In this document: piece by piece, positions 47,731 to 57,346 of the stretch
How positions within the stretch are numbered: the stretch's first letter is position 1
How the letters are laid out: each line of letters starts with the position of its first letter
Assembly (NCBI GenBank): GCA_031763025.1
Contig: JASSKH010000009.1
Span: 6,764,512 to 6,828,511 of the forward strand
DNA from: Macrocystis pyrifera
Taxonomy: Eukaryota; Sar; Phaeophyceae; Laminariales; Laminariaceae
DNA length: 64,000 nucleotides
Direction of reading: 5' to 3'
Notes under the pieces: model-generated
Seen by the model: only the letters and a program-made list of their open reading frames with translations
Told to the model about the DNA's origin: nothing
The model's database searches: none
Program-made: the position numbers and the translations under genes

Positions 47731-49990
47731 AGGGGTAGGTAGGAGGAGGGGATAGGTGGGTACTTGTGTAGGTGAGTCGGTATGTCGGTGGGTGGGTGGG
47801 TGGGTGGGTGGGTAGGAGGGCTACGTACGAGGTGGCGGTCGACGTGCACAAAGAGTGCTGATAGGGTCTAGATGCGGTGTCCCTGGGGCATGACGAAGAG
47901 CGTGGTTGATGTTGTTTCCCAAAAATCTCGCTTGCGTGCGGTAAGCTCCGGTGGTCCACCTGTCGTTTTTTTTGTTGTACGATAAAATCTGATGTTGAGT
48001 GAGCAGGGACTGACTCGTTCTTGGAGAAGATGTAGGCGCCGCTCACCCCCTCCACCCCATGTCCCCCTTGCTTCACCCCCCCCCCCCCACTCGATGGCGT
48101 TCGCCTGTTTCAGAATCGCAACCGCAGCCGGAGTGGATCGGGAGGTACGTCCTCTGGGCTGTCAGAAAGTGATCTCAACCACTCTGGGGGGGGCACGAGC
48201 AGCGACGATGATGAGGTGGGTGCTCACGTAAGGTGGTGTCCGCCCGCCCCCTGCAATTCGTCAACCAACCTACCGACCTACCTGCAAACATATCGATCAT
48301 CCTAACGGTGTAATCAAATCAACCAGCCAACCAACCAACCCACACGTGAAACGAATGTTTCATCCGCTTGATTAACCAATCAGTCTGAATATCAACCAAC
48401 CAAATTATCAATCGATCGATCAAAATCAATCAATCAATCAATCAATCAAGCATTCAACGGACCAATCATCCAACCCACCATAGTCAAGCAATCAATCAAC
48501 CAATCAACCAATCAATCAATCGATCAATCAACCAACCGACCAATCAATCAACCGATCGATCAATCAACCAACCAACCAAGCTATCAATCCTTCAGCCAAC
48601 CGACCGACCAATCATCCGACCAACCAGTCGACCATTCGAACTACTGCAACTAGACCCCCGTCCAACCGAGCAATCGAACCATCAACTGCCCGGACCCGCC
48701 AAGAACCAAAAATCATGTTCCGTAACAAACGGAACAGGAACGGCGTCATCGTACGCTCCATCTCCTACGCGTCCGCGAAGTACAATGCATGCGCAAACGG
48801 ATTGCGCGCCCCCCCAGGTGTCTCAGATCAATTAAAAAATTAGAACCCCCGCAAAAATCGAGAAGAAAAAAAAAGTGACCAAGAATAGGAGATTCGCTGA
48901 AGCCGCTCCTGGAGCCAATTTCTTTTTATCGACCAGTTCAGCCCCATGACAACCCGATCTGAATATAAATATTGAGCAAGAGAGTGAACTAGTTATTCAT
49001 CACTAAACGTTTACTCGAGGCACCACCCGTCCTGATCCCCCCTCCGGTAACCGTCTCCGGTAACCCCCTCCGGTGAACCCCTCCCGTGACCCCCTTTGGT
49101 AATGCCTCCGGTAACCCCGTCTAGTAACTCCCTCCGGTAACCTCATTCGGTACCCCCCCCCCCCCCCCCCGGTAAATCCCTTCTGGTAACCTCCTCCGGT
49201 AACCCCCCTCGGGTATGCTCGTCCGGTAACCGGTAACCCCATTCGGTATCCCCGTTCGGTACCTGTCTCCGGTAACCGTCTCCGGTAACCCCCTCCGATG
49301 AACCCCTCCCGTGACCCCCTCTGGTAATGCCTCCGGTAACCCCGTCTAGTAACTCCCTCCGGTGACCCCCTCTGGCAATACCTCCGGTAAGCCCGTCAAG
49401 TAACTCCCTCCGGTGAACTTGTTCGGTATCCCCCCCCCGGTAACCCCGTCTAGTACCTCCCTCCGGTAACCTCGTTCGGTACCCCCCCCCCCGGTAACCC
49501 CGCCTAGTAACTCCCTCCGGTAACCTCATTCGGTACCCCCCCCCCCCCGGTAAATTCCTTCTGGAAACCTCCTCCGGTAAACCCCCTCGGGAATCCTCGT
49601 CCGGTAACCGGTAACCCCATTCGGTATTCGGGTATCCTCGTCCGGTAACCGGTAACCCCATTTGGTATCCCCGTCCGGTACGCCCGTCCGGGAACCCCCT
49701 TCGGTAGCCTCCTCGGGCAATATCTTCTGGCACCCCCCACCAGTATGACTCTGTTACACGCGCGCGTGCTGCTCCCAATTGTGCAGTGTCATCATCATTA
49801 TCATCACCATCACCTGCCCCCCTCCCCTCCCCCGCCCCGCCCCGCCCCCCCCACCACCACCACCGTGACGACCAATCAGGTGTCCCTGAACGACTCAGAC
49901 GATACAGGGTCCCTGATCGATGAAGACGACGAGAGTTCTGAAGACCAGGCGTCACGCTCCTACAGCGACAGCAACGACGACAATTTCTGA
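35039..49990 (+). CDS. CLUAP1: Clusterin-associated protein 1 homologue, IFT38 (IFT-B complex; 11 exons)
   Basis: Exons: 35039-35060, 39024-39214, 40008-40079, 42056-42193, 42875-43019, 44124-44202, 45314-45440, 46194-46403, 47231-47642, 48114-48215, 49880-49990. Exons 1-2 join in phase to MSFRELRNFTEIMRALGYPR, the family's N-terminus (calponin-homology-like domain), followed by MDNFRAPNFQLV. Exon 3 gives KAHIKLNAKKLYAADGHAVK and exon 4 ELLKLATLLYSA. Exons 5-8 form the coiled coil (TEITSRGSRLYELLG; RYYEVYVDRFRNLDFLEHDL). Exons 9-11 form a Gly/Ser/Arg-rich then acidic tail ending SDSNDDNF, like animal CLUAP1. Known role: IFT-B component for anterograde transport into cilia. Uncertain points: exon 5 ends at a GC donor (GGAG|GCTTTT); exon 6 was extended to 44,202 to keep phase; exon 9 has no single open frame. 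Expected length is about 535 residues, longer than human CLUAP1 because of the tail. Confidence 0.92.
36930..37850. repeat. Satellite-like array related to the fold-back element (IFT38 intron 1)
   Basis: Five copies (near 36,949, 37,077, 37,206, 37,685 and 37,774) of TACGTCAGCTGTGAGTTCGA, CTGATT, TAGTTGATACTCAACTTTGC and AAGCTGCGTAATACG. Some are followed by TTCCATTTTTACCGAATTTT. Spacing is about 130 bp where tandem. Confidence 0.8.
37880..38040. repeat. Direct repeat pair, about 70 bp
   Basis: Two copies of AAACCGAACGCGCGTATTCT followed by TAATTCC and TCAAAGATATAGGCCAG, starting near 37,886 and 37,967. Confidence 0.7.
38095..38800 (+). mobile_element. tRNA-derived (SINE-like) sequence with an array of its palindromic head
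   Basis: At 38,507-38,517 is a box A match (TAGCTCAGTGG) and at 38,557-38,567 a box B match (GGTTCGAGTCC). They are about 50 nt apart, followed by an oligo(T) run at 38,588-38,597. The cloverleaf does not close (no D-stem partner, acceptor ends do not pair), so this is not a working tRNA. Upstream, six or more copies of the head CTACTCAGTCAGCGCTGACT alternate with CAGGATAGACCA. The copy at 38,396-38,423 is a perfect 28-bp palindrome. A further head copy without box B lies near 38,741-38,775, and one at about 30,435. Confidence 0.65.
41168..41330 (+). mobile_element. Poly(C)-tailed element, truncated (IFT38 intron 3)
   Basis: Starts CTTGGTGCGACAAGGAATGC, contains GGTCGGTAAAAACCCGACGT and GGGATGCGAGGGTCTATGA, and ends CGTGCATGGTATCGAGTACG plus a C-rich tail. 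Confidence 0.7.
43315..43382. repeat. G-rich tract in IFT38 intron 5
   Basis: Almost pure G with a few A/T interruptions, about 65 bp. No element body is attached. Confidence 0.7.
43555..43612 (-). mobile_element. Poly(C)-tailed element, minimal fragment
   Basis: G run then TTTTCGATATCATGCACGGC and CGTAATCGG, nothing further. Confidence 0.45.
43685..43789 (+). mobile_element. TTACGGGGG-type MITE, copy 9 (IFT38 intron 5)
   Basis: Left TTACGGGAGTCTATAG, right GGTCCCCCGTAA; 105 bp; flanked by TA on both sides. Confidence 0.88.
43988..44097 (+). mobile_element. TTACGGGGG-type MITE, copy 10, right end replaced by poly(C)
   Basis: Left TTGCGGGGGTCCATAG is preserved. The right end reads TTTACTATG and then a run of about 16 C, with no CGTAA terminus. 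It ends about 26 nt before the proposed acceptor of IFT38 exon 6, so its C run probably serves as the pyrimidine tract. Confidence 0.8.
44870..45300. repeat. (AATC/AACC)n array ahead of IFT38 exon 7
   Basis: Tetranucleotide repeat with GATC variants, ending about 10 nt before the CCTCAG acceptor. A 124-codon open frame across it (Ser-Ile-Asn-Gln periodicity) is a repeat artefact. Confidence 0.9.
45519..45620 (-). mobile_element. Poly(C)-tailed element, truncated, 80 nt from an IFT38 donor
   Basis: G run (45,521-45,533), GTGTGCACCCGCCATGCATG, GTAATCGTGTGACCGTAGAC, then GCATCCCTACAATGCCGCG. In intron 7. Confidence 0.7.
48255..48640. repeat. (AATC/AACC)n array in IFT38 intron 10
   Basis: Degenerate tetranucleotides with GATC and GACC variants. 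Confidence 0.8.
49025..49735. repeat. Minisatellite of CTCCGGTAACCCC units in IFT38 intron 10
   Basis: About 40 units of 15-20 bp (CCTCCGGTAACCCC, GTCTAGTAACTC and similar), with higher-order blocks repeated at 49,190-49,330 and 49,560-49,680. The minus strand is open for over 300 codons (Gly-Tyr-Arg-Arg-Gly-rich) because the units keep frame; this is not called a gene. Confidence 0.85.
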
Positions 49991-50568
49991 AAAATCGGGG
50001 CGGGGGGGGGGGGGGGGGGGGAACAAAATTGCGTTTTTTGTTTTTTTTGTTTTTGTTTTTTTGCGTTCGGTAGAATTTACGAAACACGAGAGCCCCTCTC
50101 TCTCTCTCTTTCCTCGGTTAAGGAAGTTGGGCGAAAGGGACAGGCTATATCTAGATGCACCCGGTCTGCGAGTGTTTCTTATTTTTTTAATGTTTTTTTT
50201 TTTTATGTTCTTCTTCTTCTTCTTCTTGTTATTCAGGATGCTATTTCGTGACTCCTTTAGGCTCGGACATCCTTTTCGGGGGATAAATTACCTGGAAATT
50301 GGGAATCGAACTTTGTTTTTCGGCAACGTGGTTCTGTAAGGGGTTATCATCGCTGAAGTTGAGTTGATGATGCTGCCTATATACACATTTTGTCGGATCG
50401 AATGGGATTTTAAATATATATATATATATATCGTATATACCAGGTATGTATACATTCTGAATTCAATGATTATTTGCCTCGTTTTATTCGCGTACCACAT
50501 TTTTTTTTTGCCGTGCCACGCTTGCTATTGCGGCACGTGCGCACGGGGGAGCGCGCGGGGCGAGGGAG

Positions 50569-50627
<59 letters not shown>

Positions 50628-53035
50628 GGTCTTGGTGACTGTTTTTTTGCTTTTTACCAGGGTTTTTACGTACCGGTTTTTTTCAACCATTTTTTGCCGG
50701 CGGCTTTGTTCATTCATTCGTTCACGCAAGCTTTTTTTTAACTCAAGAGACGTTACAGCTTTTGCAAAAGAGCTGTGGACTCTCTCGAGCGTTTATGAAC
50801 GAGTCCATAGGACAAAAGCTTCTTGCCTTTTCTTTATTTGATATGTTCATACATGTTGTGTTCGTCGGTGGTTTCAGTTTTTACTTATATACATATACAT
50901 ATATATATATATATTTATTGCAGTAGTATTTCAGCTTGTTGACGGCGGCAGAGCTTTAGAATCTGCCATTACCACCGTTTTGTTTCAAGAAAAAAAAAAT
51001 TACTAGCTGGCTTTCTTTCAGGCTATTTGCTGTTTTGCACATTGTTTGGTGTGTGTCCGGCCACGTGGCCTTTTAAATATGGAAGGCGGGAACGGAGGGG
51101 GCTGGGGGGCAAGACGGACAAGCCCGAGCCCAAACGGTCTGGCGACTTCGTACTGACGTGTGTATGACAACGGTATGCTGTGATGGTACGACTGTTCTAG
51201 CTAGGCAGCAGGGGACACATTATGGGGCGGGATGATGGACGGGCAGCCCCGAGTACAGCGCAGGTTGTCTCTGGTAACTCTTGCACCAAGCGCCCGCGTT
51301 CTAGCTCTTGCTTACCTCCAGATGCTTCTGTCACGTCTACCGCTAATACTGAGGCTACTTACTCACTACTAATGAGCTGTAAATCATCGACAGACTCAGC
51401 GCATCTCGCGTGGGTGGGCGGGGGCATGACATTGCCGCTAGAGGCTCAGGAAGGAAAATTCCGAGAAAGTGCCGATATGGTACAGTGCTATTATTTGTTT
51501 TTTTCACGTTCTCGAAACTTGTTTTCGTGATGCTATGGTGCACATACATCAGTCCTCAGCCTCTACTCGTCGTATATACTGAAGATGATACCGTCAATAC
51601 AAGTGGTAGTGGTTTGTATTTATCGGTTTTCGCCGAAAAATGGCATGCCCTTCGGGGAGGAGGGGAGGGGGGGGGGGGTGCCTTAAGCCTTAAGTGTCCT
51701 AGGATCTGGGCCCAAAAGCACAATGCGTGAATAGCGTTTTCTCATGAAAAGTCTGGTCTGCTTCTCACGGGAGTCCCTAGTCCTTGTGGTGCTTTCCACT
51801 GTGTTCGCTTGTCGGTATATAATACATCGACTGCTTCACGGCAGCCAGTCGTTTCGGGTGTGATATTTGTGCGTGTTGTAGCGCGTGCATGTTGGCAAAA
51901 ATTCGATGAGGCTTGACGAGCAGCGTCGGAGTGCTGAACGCGCCCTCCTCGGCGAATTTGAGCCAGGGAGTATGCCGAGCGGGGCGCGGCCGGGCGGGAT
52001 GGGTCGGGCCGGGCCGGGGCGGGCCGGGGCGGACCGGGGCGGACCGGAAGGTGGACATCTTTTCTGTGACCGCGCAAGGCTTGACAAAATGAGACGATCG
52101 TTGAGTGAGCGTAAATTATCCTTGCAACAACAGCTTACGCTTGAGCTAGGCGAGTAAAAACTGACGCATTCATATATGCAATTATTCAGCTTGCTTGCTT
52201 GCTTCCTTGCTTGCTTGCTGGCTTGCTTGCTGGCTTGTTGGACTTGCTCAACGTAGGTGAATTTGGCGGGGGATACTCCGCGTAATCCCCATAGCAGATG
52301 CCTTTGTCCGTGCTCACGTTGCAGTTCTGGGACTGGTGTCTCGAGCTTGTTCCTGCGTGTCGCATAGAAATGCGTATAGTAACACGTCTCGTACTTTGAT
52401 CTTGCCACGGCTCGTTGATTGTCAGGTGGGTCTCAAAATCACCACTGATGTCGCTGTCTACTGTACGTCTCTAAAGTTTTTTGAGCCGTGTCAACGATAT
52501 GACCCGACTTCGACAAGATGTTTGAAATGTTTACATGGCTCTCTCAATCACAACCCTGTCAACCCCGACCGTCGGGGAAATTCCTTGGAATTTTCTGGGA
52601 AAATTCCCGGAATGAAGCTATGATTGGTGCGTACAATGAATATTCGATTGCGCTTCTATCAACCGTTGTGGTACATAATTGGGTCAAATCTGTGTCACTC
52701 CACTGAGTGAAGCAAAGCTGCAATGTGTTGTTTGTGCGCACTGCCAACCCTTGTTTTCGCCGAATCTGTGGGCTAAGTCCTCAATGACAAACTGCTGGAA
52801 TGAAGACGTTCTACAATGATAGTACTGTTGGAGTATAATCCAGAACACTCGTTTTAATACCAACAAACAGTAAGCCGGCCCAGGCTGAATTTCTCATCTG
52901 AGAATGGATGGGTTCTACACTAATTTCAGTATAATATCGACTCCCGAATTTGTCGTGTTCCTGTCAATCTCAGCATGCCTTCGTTATTGCTCGATTACAG
53001 GAGGTGTCTTATACTATAGCAGCAGTAGTAGTATA
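49991..53035. other. IFT38-IFT144 intergenic region, left part: no gene seen
   Basis: Contains a G run (50,000-50,020), TA-rich stretches (50,415-50,431, 50,890-50,915), a 55-bp pure G tract (50,572-50,626) and GGGCC-rich sequence (51,985-52,045). A 90-codon frame at 51,885-52,157 is rich in charged residues and repeats RLD-x-x-RRS, but has no recognised family. Confidence 0.4.
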
Positions 53036-53258
53036 TTACGGGGGGGGGTGGACCATAGTAAATAGGACCAAATATTGTTATTACGGGGGTCCATAGTTAA
53101 CGGGACCAAATTTTGTTAGTAAAAATAGGTAAATATATATGTTTTTATGTACACCATAGGTCCTAACAACTATGGACCCCCGTAATAGTAAAAATGGGTA
53201 AATATATATAGGTTTTTTTGCGTGTACCGTAGGTCCTATTTACTATGGTCCCCCGTAA
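53036..53258 (-). mobile_element. TTACGGGGG-type MITE, copy 11 (outer, disrupted)
   Basis: The left half (53,036-53,080, ending ATATTGTTA) and right half (53,186-53,258, starting TAGTAAAAATGGG) together form one family member. It is split by the inner copy. Confidence 0.92.
53081..53185 (-). mobile_element. TTACGGGGG-type MITE, copy 12 (inner), reference copy
   Basis: 105 bp with near-perfect terminal inverted repeats (TTACGGGGGTCCATAGTTAA on the left; its inverse complement, with one or two changes, on the right). The interior has GGACCAAATTTTGTTAGTAA and TTTTTATGTACACCATAGGT. It sits inside copy 11, and the only extra bases at the junction are TA, so the target duplication is TA. This pattern is that of Tc1/mariner-type (Stowaway-like) MITEs; no transposase is encoded. 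Confidence 0.95.
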
Positions 53259-53827
53259 TAGTACAGTAAAATATGGTAGTCGAATCGTCTCGAAGCAGTT
53301 GCTCTTGTCGTGTGTCCGAGAGGCGCGCACGGCAAGAGCAAGAGTCAGACGAGGTGCGCCTCGACGACGGTAGGGTACTACTACTGCACACTGATGGGGA
53401 ACCGATACGTAGTAAGCTGTACTCTACATATCGCTGAGTCTCCTAAAGTGTCCGGTTGATCCTGTGAGGAGGTACACGAACATGTGCAAACCTATTCATT
53501 TTTTTTCTTGTTTTTGGTTGCCATATCTCTACTGCGGCAGCAGTAGCTGTTGCGCCTCGACCTCGCCGCGAGTCGGCTCAAAGTTCGGTGCACAAGCTTG
53601 GCATATCGACAAACACACGTCTCTATCTGACCCCGTGTCCCCGCGTACAGTCGAATAACTCCTTCGGGATCCCCGAGGTAACGACCAAAAAAATGATTGG
53701 TACCTTCAATGTTATCAACCACTGCCTACGAGCGGCGTGAGCGCCCGGCAACAATAAGAGTGTAGGATCATGTTGCGCCGTGCCGTATACGACTTGAATA
53801 ATCTTCCAATCGTGCAACAAACAGTTG

Positions 53828-53938
53828 TTACGGGGTGGACCGTATTAAATAGGAGGACGTACGTTACACACGAAAACGTCTATATTTCGCTATTTTTATT
53901 AGCAATATTTCGGTCCTATTTACTATCGTCCCCCGTAA
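53828..53938 (+). mobile_element. TTACGGGGG-type MITE, copy 13
   Basis: Left TTACGGGGTGGACCGT, right CGTCCCCCGTAA, about 111 bp. Confidence 0.85.
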
Positions 53939-54375
53939 TAGTGGCCACAATGGTTGGTTGCTGTAACCGCCACTTTTTTTCTTGGTCAATGTTTCCCTCT
54001 CTAGTCCAAAGAGGAATAATGGAACAAGACTTCACTCTCATCACTGCTAGTTTTGATCGAGGGGAAGATGAGGGATACTATCATGCATGCATGCTGTACG
54101 AGGATTGATCACCCGTCGTGGAGACAGCCGGGACGGTTGACGTCGCGGCGCGGCAACGGAGGAATCTAATAACGTGTGTTGTAGCATAGATAGCAACAGA
54201 CTCCACACGAAAGTGAGTGGACAACTATTTCGTGAGTATGCCAAGCACGACCTGGAGTTGTCTAAGAATGACCCTAAGATGCACAACAAAATGTGCTACA
54301 CAACTCCTGCAATACTTAGTATCAAGCACGATGTTACCATAATGATTGCCCTGGGCGGGACAACTGACCGATGTT

Positions 54376-54448
54376 CTACCGCCTTAGCTCAATAGGTAAC
54401 ACCTTCGCATTTTGGCGTCGTCAAGGATACGGGGTTCAAATGTCACTT
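54376..54448 (+). pseudogene. tRNA-like sequence, probably a pseudo-tRNA or SINE head
   Basis: TAGCTCAATAGG resembles box A and GGTTCAAATGTC resembles box B, with tRNA-like spacing. The D, T and acceptor stems do not pair well, so no functional tRNA is called. Confidence 0.35.
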
Positions 54449-54929
54449 CGAACGCTTCATTTAATAGAAACTCTTGCGCGTGCGTCCCTCAAAGCATACC
54501 TAGTACCAGGTATCTCCCTGGTTGCCCGGGTATTGAAACGAAGCGGGTAGGTCAAACGTACTGCCGTATACGGTATATCGTCGTCCCAATGACCCCGCTG
54601 TTCAGAGGGGAGGGAGAGAGTTACAAGGATTATCCCGGACTTGGTGGCAACTGATCGATATTTTACCTAATAATCCCTCAGCAGTAGTAGATACGAAGCA
54701 CCCTCACAACGACCATCAGTCGTTAAACCAAAACAAGTTGATTGGGTGCCTGCGCAGCTGTACAGCTGTAGTATCATCTAAGTTCGGTGGCGAACAGTAA
54801 ATTGAATTTTGGTCGCTTCCATCGAGGGGCCGTGTTGGTGTGAGCATTTCGCTACATACAGCAGCACAGCAGTAGCCAACGGTTGTCCTAACGTCGCTGA
54901 TCTGTAACAGCAGTGGCATTAGAAAGGTC

Positions 54930-55650
54930 AGAGTATCAGCACCAACCAGTCCTCGCGACTCAAGTCAGCAGTGACTCAATAGTACGGTCACTTTGGAGGA
55001 CCCAGCCTCAAGCTCACCACCGGGAAGGAGCTGAAACGGCGAACTCCTTGCTTGTTTCAAGGGTACGAGGGGCTGAAATGACTTGTTTCCTCGCCTGGTC
55101 GCAGGGGTACCGGGAGCTGAAATGACTTGAGCCCTCGCGGTCCAAGGGCACCATCACCAGTAGCCGAAACGACTGCGCAATTCCTCATTTGTCGCAAGGG
55201 TACGAGGGGCTGAAATAAATGACTGGGTCCTCGCCAGTCTCAAGGGTACCAGGAGCTGAAACAACTGGTACTACTGGGAGGATTGCAGTAGGTGCTCTGG
55301 AGGCCTTGCTTTGGGTGTGCGCGATACGCGTGTGTGCGGCGCTCAGCAGGAGATCCAATAACGACCACCTTCAGTCCGTCAGAGTACCAGTGTACCAGCC
55401 ATCGGGAGTCAGTCAATGACTCACCAATTCCACCAATAACAAGTCATTTTGGATCATCCCGCCCCAATGGATACCAAGAGATGAAAGCACTAAATCCTAG
55501 TTACAGTGGTCCCCAGCGTACCAGGAGCTGAAATAACTCTACCGAATAGTCCTCGCCAGTCTCAAGGGTACCAGAGGTGAACTGACTGACGCTTCGCCAA
55601 CCGCAAGGTTACCAGGAGGAGCTGAAATGACTGGTACCGGGAGGACTGGC
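54930..55650. repeat. Degenerate minisatellite, CAAGGGTACCAGGAGCTGAA units
   Basis: About ten units of 50-70 bp with TCCTCGCCAGTCTCAAGGGT and ACCAGGAGCTGAAATGACT. Coding potential was looked for but no consistent frame persists. Confidence 0.75.
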
Positions 55651-56720
55651 ACTCTGACGATCGTTCAATTTGTGGCCTCTTCACGCTTTGCGTCGGGAAA
55701 CTTCTTCAGGCGCACTGATGCAGACAAGCTAAATGGGTACTGAGGGTATGCATAGTTTGTTATTTACGTAGCGCCCGTTCGTCGGAAGCACACGACGTTG
55801 CGAGCGTCTACTGTTGCACCCTGTCTTTTACCATATAGACAAATTATTATCTCGAGTTGGAACCAGTGCACGTTCTCCTATCACCCCGCGCACAGTCCAT
55901 CAGTATACCTACTGCGAGGCAACAGTAGTAGCAGTAGCAGTAGTAGTAGCAGTAGCAGTAGCAGTAGAATTGCAGTAATGGTGGCAGTAGCCGTGGCAGT
56001 CGCTTGGTCCACAGGGGGAACCTTTAGCGCGACGGGGTTGGCAATGAGCCTACTGCCGTGCATCCGCAACGTTTCCGTTGAAACAACAAAGAGAACATAT
56101 TACAGTACTGGAAAGTATAATGCTTGCACCTATAATCACGTGGCTGCCTGTGGCGACGAATCAAGCACCACACCCTACCACACCGCAGCGAAAGGCCTTA
56201 ACACGTCACGGCGCCTTACTCCTCTAAGTCCATCCACCGCCTCCCCAACGAAAAACGCCAACCCCCAATCCGCGCCCCCCCCCTCCCCCGACTCCATCCT
56301 ACTCCTCGATAGAAAAAAAAAGAAGAGGATAAGTATTCCGTACAATCTCCCACCCTGCTCCCCACAACCCCCAACCCCTGACAATGAAGAAACACACAAA
56401 AACACATGAACGCCGACACCCACCCGCCAACCAACCAATCCACCAAACTAACGATAAAAGCGCTCTACAATATTGTTGGGACACACAGTTGCGCCGCTGC
56501 AACACAAGCCATTTCTGCTATACACAAAAAACCGAGTCATACGGCTACAGCGAACGCCACACCGCCACAAAAACGACACAAGCCACGGTGCCTCAACACA
56601 ACACAGCACAGGCCCTGATGCCACAAAACACGGGCCGTGCTGCACCTTACCACTCTGTTCGTTCGGATACACGAGAGTGGGGCTACTGTAGATGTTCACC
56701 CCCAATGCCCCAAAACGCAG
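55651..56720. other. No gene seen
   Basis: Contains a GTAGCA-type repeat (55,924-55,972) and A/C-rich sequence (56,225-56,600). A 203-codon open frame covers 55,798-56,409 without recognisable domain or splice partners, and its central Ser run is the microsatellite. Confidence 0.35.
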
Positions 56721-56724
56721 TACT

Positions 56725-56832
56725 AACACGGGTGCCCATCGTGATCAGGACCAATCATGTACTTAAAAACCTATGTATTCCAGTAGTTATACTAAGCATA
56801 CTTGATCATGATTACTGTGTCCCCCCGTGTTA
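56725..56832 (+). mobile_element. TTACGGGGG-type MITE, copy 14 (diverged)
   Basis: Termini TAACACGGGTGCCC and CCCCCCGTGTTA, interior AAAAACCTATGTATTCC as in the family, about 108 bp. Confidence 0.65.
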
Positions 56833-57346
56833 GATTTACTTCGGAACAGAGTTATACCACATGTCGCACGCCGGACAGATCAGACAGATCCGACAGGTCA
56901 GGTAGGTCCTAACCTGCCGTCATGCGATGTTGGTGAAGGGTCTGCACAGCGCAGGTCCTGCACAGGAAAAATATGTGCTGCGTAGGTTATGCAGGTTGTA
57001 CGGCTCCCACCCAGCGGCAACACGAGCTAGATCATACATATCATACAGATCATACAGATCAGAGATCTATCTATCTATCTGCCCTGAGGGAACTAGATCA
57101 TGAAGTGGGAATGATCTGTAGATGATCTATCCGTCCTATAGTAGGTGTGAAAAACACTATTTTTAATCCTTGCACTATTGAAATAATTTTTCCCACACTG
57201 ATTCCAAAGTAATATCTCCCTCCCCCCCAAAAATAGTTGGGGTTCTTTGAGGGGTTAAGCTCCCACCACACTTCCGAATCTGTGTCGCGGGTGCCAATGA
57301 TCAACCCGGTGGTAAAAAGATAAAAAACACAAGCCCATGCATGCTG
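56833..57346. other. No gene seen; 3' flank of IFT144
   Basis: Short direct repeats of ATCATACAGATC and CAGATCAGACAGAT. The IFT144 stop codon follows to the right (minus-strand gene), so its 3' UTR should lie here; no poly(A) signal was assigned. Confidence 0.35.

Noticed and set aside
47130-47849. 239-codon minus-strand Pro-rich frame
   Set aside because: Antisense of CCCT and G-rich runs and of IFT38 exon 9.
49143-50087. 314-codon minus-strand open frame rich in Gly-Tyr-Arg
   Set aside because: It is a translation of the GTAACC minisatellite and overlaps the last IFT38 exon on the other strand; no domain.
51885-52157. 90-codon plus-strand frame with charged RLD-x-x-RRS repeats
   Set aside because: Its middle is a GGGCC-type repeat and no homologue or exon structure was recognised.
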